Of a stretch of 64,000 nt of DNA, positions 54,277 through 64,000 are shown piece by piece. The position numbers and the translations under genes were made by a program. The stretch spans positions 29,852,501 through 29,916,500 of the forward strand of contig NC_133559.1 of assembly GCF_048773025.1 (NCBI RefSeq), in the 5' to 3' direction. Positions within the stretch are counted from its first letter, which is position 1. Each line of letters begins with the position of its first letter. This DNA is from Camelus bactrianus. Its lineage: Eukaryota > Chordata > Mammalia > Artiodactyla > Camelidae. The notes under the pieces are model-generated. The model was not told where the DNA came from and ran no database searches. It saw nothing but the letters and a program-made list of their open reading frames with translations.

Positions 54277-57200
54277 GGAGCCTCCACTGTCCATCTATAA
54301 TCTTGTCTGTGATTTGTGTCATCCATGAACAAGGAGCAGACATCGGGGGAGTCTTTCTTGATAATTTAGTGAGTGGAAAATATTAATAAATTTTCTTTTT
54401 CCCAAAGAGAATGCCTTATCTTTTTGCCGTGGGCATTAGCCTGTAATAAATATATAATTAGAGGGAAAAAACCTTCAAGATAGATAACTCAGCCCCTGGT
54501 GGCCATTTATTAAGTACGTTTAAGGGGGCTAATAAATCCACTTGGACAACAAGTAATTTGAGAACCAACCTACTTATCTGCATGAATTCAGTGATTCCCC
54601 GTCAATCTTCAAAATAAATATTTTAACCAGATTATAGAAGTTACCTCATTGGTGAAGGGTCACTTGGCTCATGACTTTTAAGCTCTACCAATACTTTATA
54701 TCTCATCTACCCATTTACTCAAATTAAATCATGAATTCCTTGAGAATGTGGTAGGAGCCTAATAATAGCTTGTTGAATGAATGTACAAAAGATACTGGAA
54801 GTTCAGTGAGATCAGGATATACAGTATCAGGGCCAGACATTACCATGGGAGCAACTGAAAACCCAGGACTGAAAGGACAAGGGGAACCAGGGCCAGAGGT
54901 GGTGGCCCACACCCTGCAGGTCAGGCACACTTCTGTCCTGTGGTCCAGAGAGGAGTCTGGCAGTGAGATGCTCCGGGTGCAGGGACGGACGGACGTGCCC
55001 CTTGCTATCCCTGAGGGGACAGTTGATACAGACCCCCAGGGGCACTTGCTAGCCCTCTCCGCACACCCTTCCAGGGCCCCGTAACTGGCCGAGTGGCTGC
55101 TAGAAAACGCCCCTGGGAACAGTGGCGATTAGCCAAAAATGTCAAGCTAAAGAAAACCTGGATGGAGTTTTCTCTATTTTGACCTTCTATTTTAAATCAT
55201 AGAAAGAACTAGGAAATATTATTTCTGATCAGCCAGGATTTAGCTCTCTCTCTCTCTCTCTTTTTAAGGTAAGGAATAATCAAGAGAGCATAGCCTTTTG
55301 GCTGTCCTAAATCCAGTGAAGCAGCTGCCCCTCATACGACCACTGGAGGCTCTGTCAGCTGAGGTTCCTCATGGCAAATCCCAGTGAATCCCCCGTTGTC
55401 GTTGTCGTAACTCCTGCGGTCCTTCCTTCCCTCTCCCACTTCCTGGCCCTTCGCCCTCCTGACACACGCACGCAGGCTCTCAAAACAGCTTCTTAGCGTG
55501 GCTCCAACCACCAAACAGGCAGCTTGTCCAAACTAAGGGACCAAGAGCTTGTCTGGCATTCCTTCCTCTTTTAGGAAGGCAGACTTCGTATCGCATCCAG
55601 ACGCAGACGGCGATCAGGCCCCTGCGACCTAACACCTCGCCAGGACTCTCTATAGTGTTTTTCCTCTTTATTTATTTATTTTTTTCCTGTTTGGATCTGT
55701 GTTTGATGAAACTGTTTGCAGAATCCCTTATCATTCCACCCAAACAAGTATGTGAGAAATAGAGACTCCTGAAATGATCTACTTCATAGCTAAAGCACAG
55801 GTGTGAGTAAAGCTTAAAGTGTTACATGGAGCTTTAAAATGAAGCATTTGGAGATGCATTTTTTTGCTTGAGAAATGGTCCATAAAAGAGTACATGCTAT
55901 ATAGGAGATTCACCCAGCAGAATCCCACAAGAAGTCAGATGATAGAGTGAATGGAGCCAAGATGACCATTTACTACATAGAAGTCGTACCCCAAGTACAG
56001 TCAGGGCAACCTCACTATCTTCAGTCTCAAGCTGTCATCTGAAAGGACTCCAGAAAGGACCTTCCAATGGAGAATGTCAAAGGATAGGGAAAAAAGAGCA
56101 TCCCATAATTCCTGTATTATTGGTTTAAAATGATGAGTTCGACTCTGGGGAAAAACAGCAAGATCAAAACATTCTCCATCACCATCATGGCAGACAGGGC
56201 TCAACTCACCAGAAGCTGAGTGCCACGCATGTCCTGAGGAGCACCAGGGGAAGCTGCTTCTGCCATTAAGTCCAAAAGCAAAGTGCGAGCACAGAAAGAT
56301 TACAAGACTAGGAGACCCAGGAAGCAGGGAGCTGGGGGAACAAAGCAGGATGTCAGGGATGAGGGGAAGACTGGAGAGAAAATCAACACAAAGCATGGAT
56401 GCACAGGGGTGTGAAGCCAGGTATGTGGCCCTTGGGTGTTTGGGTCTGGTTTAAAGTCAGCATCGTGACCAAAAGGCGGTCAGTCCCCCTCCATTCTGAA
56501 TTGTCATCTGTCCTTGCCCAACTAGTGCCAGTTGGAGGGTGGCGCGCCCTCAGGATGTCAAGCACCACTTTGGGCTTGCAAAGGGAAACCAGGGTTTGTG
56601 TTGTGGTCAAGAGTCGGACATCAGCCAGGAAGCTGCTGATACAAAGTCTGAGTAAGTGAGAGAGAGAACCAGGGTCCAGCGTTCAAACCAGCATGAGAAA
56701 AAATAAAATAAAAAGACGAGGGCAAAGTCACACGGTTAATATGCAGCTGCACTGGCTTCTAGAAAAGAGTAAGGAACCCCCCTTTCCCTGATGGCATTTA
56801 CTGACTGTCCTTTCCCTTTTGAAATGTGTTCTCTGGCTCGTATGCTGCGTCCTCTCTGGCTAACACTGTGTCCTGCATCCTCCCTCGCTCTGGGAGATGA
56901 CGGCCAGGGAGCCTTTGGTGACGTCACTGGGTATTCCCCCTTTCCGTGGGACCAGGGACAAGCACTGAGCTCCACCACCTCCAGCTTCAGTGATTCAGAA
57001 GCACCAACCCATCCGCCTAATGTACCCGTCAGTGAGGGAGCAATGTAGCCAGGTCCCCAGAGCCGCCCCGGCCATCAGCGTCTTCTGAGGCTGCAGTCGG
57101 CTGGCCCGCTTGTGCTCCACCAACACATGGCTGATTCAGGGAAAATAAGTGATGTCAGTGGGTGGGTGGCATGGAGTGGGGGCTGAGCGCTCTGGAGTGA

Positions 57201-57455
57201 GACGCCTTATAGGTTCCACCTCCCCTGACGGAGCCCTGTGCTCTAACCTTCTCCAGAGCGCAGTGCTGGCCCTGCTGCCCCTTTCCTCGCCCTGCACGCC
57301 CCCGTGAGTGTACTCCCTTACCTCCAGGCCCGTACTCCCAGTTCCTACTGACCTACTCCCAGTTCTTCAGTCAGACCACGGCACCGAATTCCACACCGGC
57401 ATGCCCAGCTAGGATGGAGACTGTGTTTGCCTCAAGATTAAGGTAGTCAAAACTG
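54277..57455. other. No gene recognised
   Basis: Apart from the (CT)n run the interval shows no recognisable gene. A 131-codon minus frame (56396-56001) and a 104-codon plus frame (54770-55084) have no family resemblance. Confidence 0.45.
55240..55262 (+). repeat. (CT)n microsatellite
   Basis: A run of about ten CT units is visible directly. Confidence 0.9.
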
Positions 57456-58110
57456 AAGCCATCATCACTGCTTTGCCACTGTTATCCCTCTACATCCCCC
57501 ATCACAAGTGACCGCATCTCATCCTATCCATTTTGTTCAAGTCAGAAACCGAGCACTCATTCTTTACTTTTCCCTCTTCCCGATATCCTAGATCCAGCCA
57601 GTGTCCATCTCTTTCCATTCTTCCTATGTCTCTATCCACCTTCTTCCTGTGTATCTTAAAAGTCCCCTTTACTATCATTCAGCTTTTATTTCCTGGGCGT
57701 TTTCTGAGTAAGTCTTACTAGTCTACCTACCTCTGATGCTGCCCTCCTTCACTTTATCTCTGCTTTGCCATTTCAATGACCTCACAGGTATGAGAATGTT
57801 CTCTTGCTGCTCACCTGGTCTAAATTTTGAATGACTTGTAGTACCCTTGGCATAAAATCCAAACTTGACTGCAACCAACGCAAGATCCTTCAAGATTCAG
57901 ATCTCACAACCTGTCTCACCTTATGGGCACGTACACATCCAGACTCTCCCCAACGTGAGCCTGTGTCAGGCTGTGTGCCTCTCAGTAGACTTTACATTTC
58001 CCACTCCTCAAGTCTGTTTCTTTCACTCTGTTACTTGACTTGGCTGGAACACCTTCCCCCGTTTCATCACCTGAAAATCCCTTAGCCAGGACCAGCTACA
58101 TAATTTACAG
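57456..58110 (+). repeat. L2 LINE fragment, forward
   Basis: CTTGGCATAAAATCCAAACT, GATCCTTCAAGATTCAGATC, TTGGCTGGAACACCTTCCCC and a pyrimidine-rich ORF2-end context follow L2. It is diverged. Confidence 0.7.
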
Positions 58111-58339
58111 GGTCTAGTGTAAAATGAAGCTATGGGCTTCTTGTTTTAAAAAAATTATGGAGAATTTCAGAATGGCAAGAGTAGAGCATTAAGTCAAGCC
58201 CAGGGCCCTTCCAAGCACAGGGTTTGGGCAACGTTCACATGGCCAGTCCTCACCTCCATTTTCTGACACTTTCCCCATGTTTTTCCCTAAAAGATGCAGA
58301 TTTTTTTCTCTATTCTCACTACACCTTGCAGACATCTCC

Positions 58340-58505
58340 ATTTTCACACTCATCCTGCAGCATGTTCAATTTTGATGTACGTGTTCCCTCACTGGGCTGT
58401 AAGTTCCTGAGGGCCTTGGCCAATGTTGTATATTCAGTGGCCAGAACAATATGTGGCACATAGTAGGTCCTCAGGATGGATTTGCTGACTGAATGGATGA
58501 GCCAC
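58340..58505 (+). repeat. L2 3' end, forward
   Basis: CACTGGGCTGTAAGTTCCTG, AGGGCCTTGGCCAATGTTGT, ATGTGGCACATAGTAGGTCC and TTTGCTGACTGAATGGATGA are the L2 3' end, probably the same insertion as 57,456-58,110. Confidence 0.8.
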
Positions 58506-61500
58506 CCCAACCTCTGTAGCTTGTTTTCTGTGGGAGGCTGCTGTTACCTCTGTCTTGCTTCATTCACAGGTTTTGTTGGGTGGTCGGTCTGTTGTTCGGC
58601 TGGTTGTTCCAGAACAATAGTCCTAAACACCTACTAGCACCGTAACGGCTTAGTCCTTCCGGAATTCCTGGAGGTATGACTTAAAGGTCCCATACCTATA
58701 ACACAGAATATTTTAAACATCATTTAAACATGGGCATTGAAAAAAAATTAAATGACAAGTAATAAATCCTCTTTCATTTCTGTTTCCCTTTCTGGATTTC
58801 AATATATGCATTAACAGTCGTATTTTCTGGAAAGTTTAAAAATGTACTGCACTTCAAACAAAGTCATGACACTACAACAAATTCAGAAGGAGGCCAACCC
58901 TTTTCAGCTTCTCTTTGGCGAACCTATAGCCTCCAGACTGGTGCCCTTGAATTCTTCCATCCCCCACTCTCCAAGTATCATTTCTTCAAAAGATGGTTCA
59001 GCCAGAGGGCAAGTACAGAGAAGCAAGCGTAGGTCCTCTCGTTGAAGCAGAGGTGGGGGTGGGATGGGCGGAGTGTTTCCTTCTCAGTTCGCCCTCCCCA
59101 CCCCCAACTCTGATCTCCTACCAAGCAGGTGGTCTTAAAGGTGGAGGGGAGTGTTTTGTACATACGCATGTGTATATGGGAGTGTGTATATAACTGATAC
59201 TTTTTTTTTTTTTTTTTACTTTTGATAACAATCTAGTTAAGACCCAACCCAGCAGTCTAATCCACCAAACTCCTACTTGAGATTAGCCAAGACCACTCAT
59301 CTGGTCAAACTCTCTGAGGAGAAAATCAGGTTATTACTCTGTGACATTTCCAAACCGCAAAGTTACGTAGGCACAGAGGCGGCCTTAGTCATCGGGAGCT
59401 CTGACAGCCAGGCTTCCTGACAACTACCCAGCGATCGAATTTTCATGAGAGTTAATAGATTCCAAGAGGACAAGCTGTTTAATTTAAAAAGTTTCCAAGT
59501 TTGACAAAAGCCTTTCAGGGGCCTTAAAAAATGAGCTAAAGAAAGCTCTTTCCCAGTGATTGCACATTCAGGAATCCATCTGCAAACACTCAGCCAAGAC
59601 ATGCACTAAATACCCACTACATAGTTACTTATATCAGCCAAACATTGTAAACAAGCGTTGGACCCTGTGCAATTATTACATATATAGGAGTGACAAAATT
59701 CCATTTGCTGGGCTAGCTGGCAGCTATTAAAACTGACGTTTGCAAAGAGCTGTTTTAGAGCTTGGAAAGATGTTTACATTGTAACGCTAAGTGAGCTGTG
59801 AGGTTTCAGCAATGTGCTAAGTGAGCTGTGAGCTCATTTTCAGCAATGTCTGTACCACGTGACCTCAACTGATTCTTAACATGCACAGAAAATGAAGACA
59901 AGACATGTATAGATTTTAACTGTGATTTGTTTTTCTCTGAGGTTACAGGTGAGTGTCTTTTCTTTTTACTCTTCTGCTGTCTCCATTCTTTCCCAGTGAG
60001 CATATGTAACTTCCAGAATAAGAAGAACATATAAATATATAAGACATTTCTTTTAAAAGTGACAGTCCCAAGGCAGCTTAACTTCACTGTGGTCCTTCTC
60101 TGCATGAGTCAACATGACACTGAGGACAGAGGGGCTCTGAGTCACTTAACAAGCTATGTGGACCAGTCAGAGCCAGAACAGAGCAAGTTCTTCGGAGAAA
60201 CTTGAAATCATGAATCCCAATTTACAGAAGAATGGCAAAATGGAGATTACTATTTGTGAAAAATGAAAAAAAGTGGATTTTCAGTTACATTTTGTTATGC
60301 TTCTTTCTAGAAGCCAAGAGAAGCATTTCTTCTTTATTTCACAGAAAAAGGTGGGGAGAGCTCAAAGGCTAAATTTGTGATAAAAGTCAGTATTTCAGTG
60401 TGGCCAGACACACAGAGAAGAAACACATTATGGTTAACTTTTTTGGTTGCAAGTGTCCAGGACTCACTCAAGTCAGCTCAACTGCATGGCATGGCGTGAG
60501 AAGGGGGACAAATTCTCACGGAGGACAACAGGGGGGGAGTGGGTAACCAGGAGCTACCATTAGAGCAAATTTCACGGACACATGACCTGAAGGGTCCCCA
60601 GGTCTAAGGATGCTCTGAAGACTTCAGCAGCAGGCGTCCGCTCCTGGGCTCAGGCGCTCCCGTACTGCACAGTGCAGAACGTCTGGGCGTCTCTTACTCC
60701 CTGTCCTGGTATTGGCTGGCTTCTGTACCTTCTACTCTATATGTTTTCTGGGCTGCATAGCCTCTGCTGTTTCTGGTCAGTTCGTTTTGCATAGGGCTCC
60801 TTATGGCCACCCCGCATTCCCTCTTTTAATGGGATTCTGTGAGCTTCAGCTCTGATCGAAGCAATGAGGCCACCACCTCATTCTCTCTGTTTGTTCCTAG
60901 TACAAGAAGGCGTGGCGGTGTCTCAGCTCTTCCACTCACAGTAAACCGTTTCATAAGCCCCTGATGAGTCCAGGTAATAGGTGCCCTGGGTTCCCACGTC
61001 CTCTCCTCATCCATGAAACAGAAATCCCACCTGTGACCGCCCAATGAAGGACTCTTGAGCTAAGCAGTTTCACTTAGAAGAGATGGGAGGAAAAAGGTTA
61101 TAACAGAGAGACGGTACCCAAGGCTTTCTGCCTGACATCCTGTGAACAGCCATTGACTCAAGGGGAGTTCTACTGGCCTGATGAACATTCAGGTCAAGAA
61201 TCCTGACTCTGGAATGCTGACATGTCTGTCTCGAGTCAGACCAACGTCATCAAGTCCACCAGACTGTGTAGACTAGTTTGTGCCTATTTGCTAACAAATA
61301 TTTAATGAGTATTTTTATATCAAAAAAGAAAGGTGATGTACATATTTAGCTCAGAACCAGGCCACATCTCTGACCCTTCGCTATGTTGCATACGGACGTT
61401 CTATTCCCTCTGTTGCCCGTGTTCACAAGAGGAGCGGTGGCATCCTGACTGCGCGAGATTGCTTAACCACCTTTTTGCCTGAGTAGACGTTACATCAGTG

Positions 61501-61854
61501 CTTAAGACCTTGATGCCTATTTGTTCAGAACCTTAAATAAAATAAGGAGCTGCTTCCTTTCCCCGCTCACTACTATTTAGATTGCTTTGGGCAAAGCTAT
61601 AAGCCAAAAAAAGAGAGTAAATATTGCCTTTGGCATCTAGATGTGTTTGTAAAACTGAGAGTCTGGAATGAAAACAGTTAAAAGGAAAAATAGCTGTGAA
61701 GGGGAGGTCAGTGCCAAGTTTACAAAGAAATGTCCCCTAGTGGCCCCTCGGCCGGACCCGCGGGCCTCAGTGCCCCTCAGCCCCTCTGACTTCATCACTG
61801 GCAAAGGAGCATGCAGACAGCAGCCTGATGGCTGAGGACTGGAGGGGAGGGATG
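58506..61854. other. No gene recognised
   Basis: Mixed sequence with a T-run at about 59,202-59,218 and a small tandem duplication at 59,784-59,848. No frame resembles a known protein. Confidence 0.45.
59784..59848 (+). repeat. Short tandem duplication, about 32 bp
   Basis: GCTAAGTGAGCTGTGAG followed by TTTCAGCAATG occurs twice head to tail. The second copy has a short extra CTCATT segment. Confidence 0.85.
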
Positions 61855-61940
61855 TAATGTTTACCAGGTGTGCTCTACACCAGGCATGGCAGCGGGTGTC
61901 CCTCACACATGTTATCTCATTTAAACTTCACAAAGATGCT
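61855..61940 (+). repeat. MIR SINE, left part (interrupted by L1)
   Basis: TTTACCAGGTGTGCTCTACA, CCAGGCATGGCAGCGG and GTTATCTCATTTAAACTTCA follow the MIR left half. Confidence 0.7.
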
Positions 61941-62322
61941 GAAGGAAGTCAGACAGAGAGAGACAGATATGATATGGTATCTCTTACATGTGGAATCTAA
62001 AACAAAAAAAGAAACAAACTCTATTTAAAAACCAAAATCAGACTCATGGACATAGAAAACAAACTACGGTTACCAAAGGGGAAAGGGTGGGGAGGGACAA
62101 GTTGGTGGTTGGGGATTAAGATACACACATTACTATATAATAAAGAGATAAACAACAGGGACCCACTGTACAGCACAGGGACCTACATTCAATTTCTTGT
62201 AATAACTTACAATGGAAAATAATCTAAAAAGGAAAGTACGTACGTATGTACACGTGTAACTGACTCACTTTGCTGTACACCTGAAACTAACACTGCAAAT
62301 CAACGACACTTCAATAAAAAAA
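61941..62322 (+). repeat. L1 3' end with tail, forward
   Basis: ATCTCTTACATGTGGAATCT, ACCAAAATCAGACTCATGGA, GTACAGCACAGGGACCTACA, CTTTGCTGTACACCTGAAAC and CAATAAAAAAATC define a 5'-truncated artiodactyl-type L1. The copy reads close to consensus, so it is fairly young. Confidence 0.88.
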
Positions 62323-62410
62323 TCCTGGGAGTTAGGCGTGACAGTGGCAACATCTCAGGAAACCGAGGCTTTGAGGGTTAGCCTTTAAGGAGACTAGCCA
62401 GGTGAGCTGG
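62323..62410 (+). repeat. MIR SINE, right part (interrupted by L1)
   Basis: CATCTCAGGAAACCGAGGCT and TTGAGGGTTAGCC continue the MIR from the left part across the L1. Confidence 0.55.
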
Positions 62411-63584
62411 GAATACTCCTCTGTCTCAACTTGATGCCTGGAGACTAACTGTACTTGTGTAGATTAACACTAGACAGTACACTTCTCGTGTCCGCACCAT
62501 AGAGCTGGCATCAAGCCATCCAGAATACTGTGGCCTGTGGATTATGTGCGGACAGGAATGGACATACCTGATGATGGGGAGGAAGACAGGGCCTGATGCG
62601 AAGCCAAAAGGGGGACAGTCAACCCCACAGGTGACCAGAGCGGGGACTTCACAGATGGCAGCATGTTCAAACAGCGACAGCCCTGCTCTGTGGCAAGTGA
62701 GCCCAGCCTCCCACCTGGCCGCCTTCATGCACACAGGCCTCGTCTATTTCCGTCTTTGATTGCCAAACATATTTCAGTTATCTGTACCTGTTTGTCCAGG
62801 ACCCCAAATAAAGTAATGAGCTTCCTAGCATGTCTGAGCAACATGTGATCAGTGGAGAGCCCGAGGCTCTTCCTTTGGGGTTGTTCTCCGTCAAACGTCT
62901 GCTGAAAATGTACAAAGCTTCTTCTTTACCCTTATGTGGTAGGAAAGGTCTTACAAACACCCTTGGTTTTAGGCAGGAAAGAGCTGACTTCAAGGCTTAG
63001 TGCTACTTGAATTTCCCTCACTTTGCAGAAGCCCGTTGCTCAGCAGCTGTCTCCTGCGCCCGGGGCAGGACGCTCTGGGCCGGAGGGGACACCGCTCGCA
63101 TCTTCACGCTGATGGCCTTGCTGAGGCTTTGCTGCTCAGTGCTTAGTGGCCGCATACATGGAAGTTCCCTGCCTGTTCATATCCCTCTGTTAAAGCTCAA
63201 AAAGCCAGGGACAGTGAGTAACAACAGTGTGAGACAGCAGGGGCACCAGGGAATGAATTAATGAGGACTGTGTGCCTGGGAATGAAAAATGCACTCGGAT
63301 TCTTAGTAACGCTGCAAGTTGAAGGAAACATGCAAGTTTCTGGGTCCAAGGAGATACTTAAGGTCATTGTTCAATCGTGTGGGCCGGACAGAAGGGACGC
63401 AGAGAAATGACTCCCCTCTAAGGAATGAAAAGGAGCAAGTGAGACTTGGACTGAGCAAGAAAGCACACGGTGGAATAAAGCCTGTCTGCTCAGTGGCCAG
63501 GACATGAAGCTTCACGGTGGGCAGGAAGAATCAGAAGGGAGGCTTGGCAAATGATCCCTGCAGGCATGTAACATCTGGGTAGGC
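62411..63584. other. No gene recognised
   Basis: Mixed sequence. Open frames up to 102 codons exist on both strands but match no family I know. Confidence 0.45.
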
Positions 63585-63762
63585 AAGCGGCTCTCAGGCT
63601 TGAGCCTGCATCAGACCAGAGGACCTGGCAAAACAAGATTGCTGGGCCCCTCCCCAGACCTTTGCATTCAGTAGGTCCTGGGTGGGACCTAAGAAGTGGC
63701 ATTTCTAGGAAGTACTCAGATGGTGCTGATGCTCTTGGTCTGGGGACCAGCTTTGAGAACCA
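63585..63762 (+). mobile_element. MER5A hAT-Charlie DNA transposon
   Basis: CGGCTCTCAGGCTTGAGCCT, GATTGCTGGGCCCCTCCCCA, TTCAGTAGGTCCTGGGTGGG and CCAGCTTTGAGAACCACGGG follow MER5A over nearly its full length of about 180 bases, with CAGTGGTTCTCA-type ends. Confidence 0.85.
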
Positions 63763-64000
63763 CGGGATTAGCAGATGCACCCAAGCAGCATGGTTGGAGA
63801 ATGCCTGTTGCCCTTGGACAGCAGCCACGTGCCCCCTCACTGTAGCCCTCCTCCTGCGGTGGGCACACTTGTGCAGACAGATGGCCAAGGATGCCCACTG
63901 CAAGCCACCATGCTGACTTCTGATTTGGTGGCTTGATTACTTTAAATGGGTCTTGAGGGAAGTAAACCATATCATATGATTATTTTTGTGTTCCATCTCT

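Noticed and set aside
1-64000. Search for CRISPR arrays, operons, toxin or defence systems
   Set aside because: The sequence is vertebrate genomic DNA. No regularly spaced repeats, dense gene arrays or bacterial signals are present.

Overview
This window looks like mammalian nuclear DNA, most likely from a camelid. The strongest pointer is four copies of a tRNA-derived SINE. Each has intact-looking A-box and B-box sequence, and the longer copies carry a tail of TAAATAAATAA plus AATTACCTCC, as in the camelid (Vic-1-type) SINE. There are also several 3' ends of the L1 lineage typical of artiodactyls, and a background of older MIR, L2, L1M, MER and MLT2 repeats. There is no operon, CRISPR array or other prokaryotic structure. 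Most open reading frames are short chance frames in non-coding DNA.

The one protein-coding locus I can support is a four-exon SPATA31 (FAM75) family gene on the minus strand at 7.6-13.6 kb. Exon 1 encodes the short N-terminus with one membrane segment. Exons 2 and 3 are tiny. Exon 4 is very large, as in the family. All splice sites are canonical and join in phase. The first 568 codons of exon 4 are open, but the 3' half needs four frame changes and has one in-frame stop, so I call it a (probably recent) pseudogene, with assembly error as the alternative. A second candidate transcription unit is a CpG island at 31.1-32.0 kb with a possible first-exon donor on the plus strand. Its gene is not recognised.

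Layout. 0-4.2 kb: L1 fragments, a camelid SINE and two Tc1/mariner-type elements that share a duplicated left end. 4.2-7.6 kb: unrecognised, GC-rich 3' flank of SPATA31. 7.6-13.6 kb: SPATA31 locus. 13.6-20.9 kb: sparse sequence with an L1 3' end, a SINE and an LTR-like block. 20.9-21.6 kb: a class I ERV LTR fossil. 21.6-30.8 kb: AT-rich desert with one MIR and one L1M piece. 30.8-32.0 kb: G-skewed tract and CpG island. 32.0-36.5 kb: reverse-oriented L1 made of two pieces, with a young SINE inside. 36.5-46 kb: old repeats (L2, MIR, MER3-like) including an MLT2 LTR inside a MIR. 46-52.3 kb: a patchwork of old L1 with a MER20 insertion. 52.9-53.5 kb: a second LTR of the same family as the one at 21 kb. 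54-64 kb: desert with L2, a MIR split by an L1, and a MER5A.

I found no convincing undescribed biological system. The points most worth a second look are the coding state of SPATA31, the orphan CpG island with its G-rich upstream tract, and the duplicated mariner-type ends. Family names for repeats come from memory of consensus sequences and were not checked against a database.
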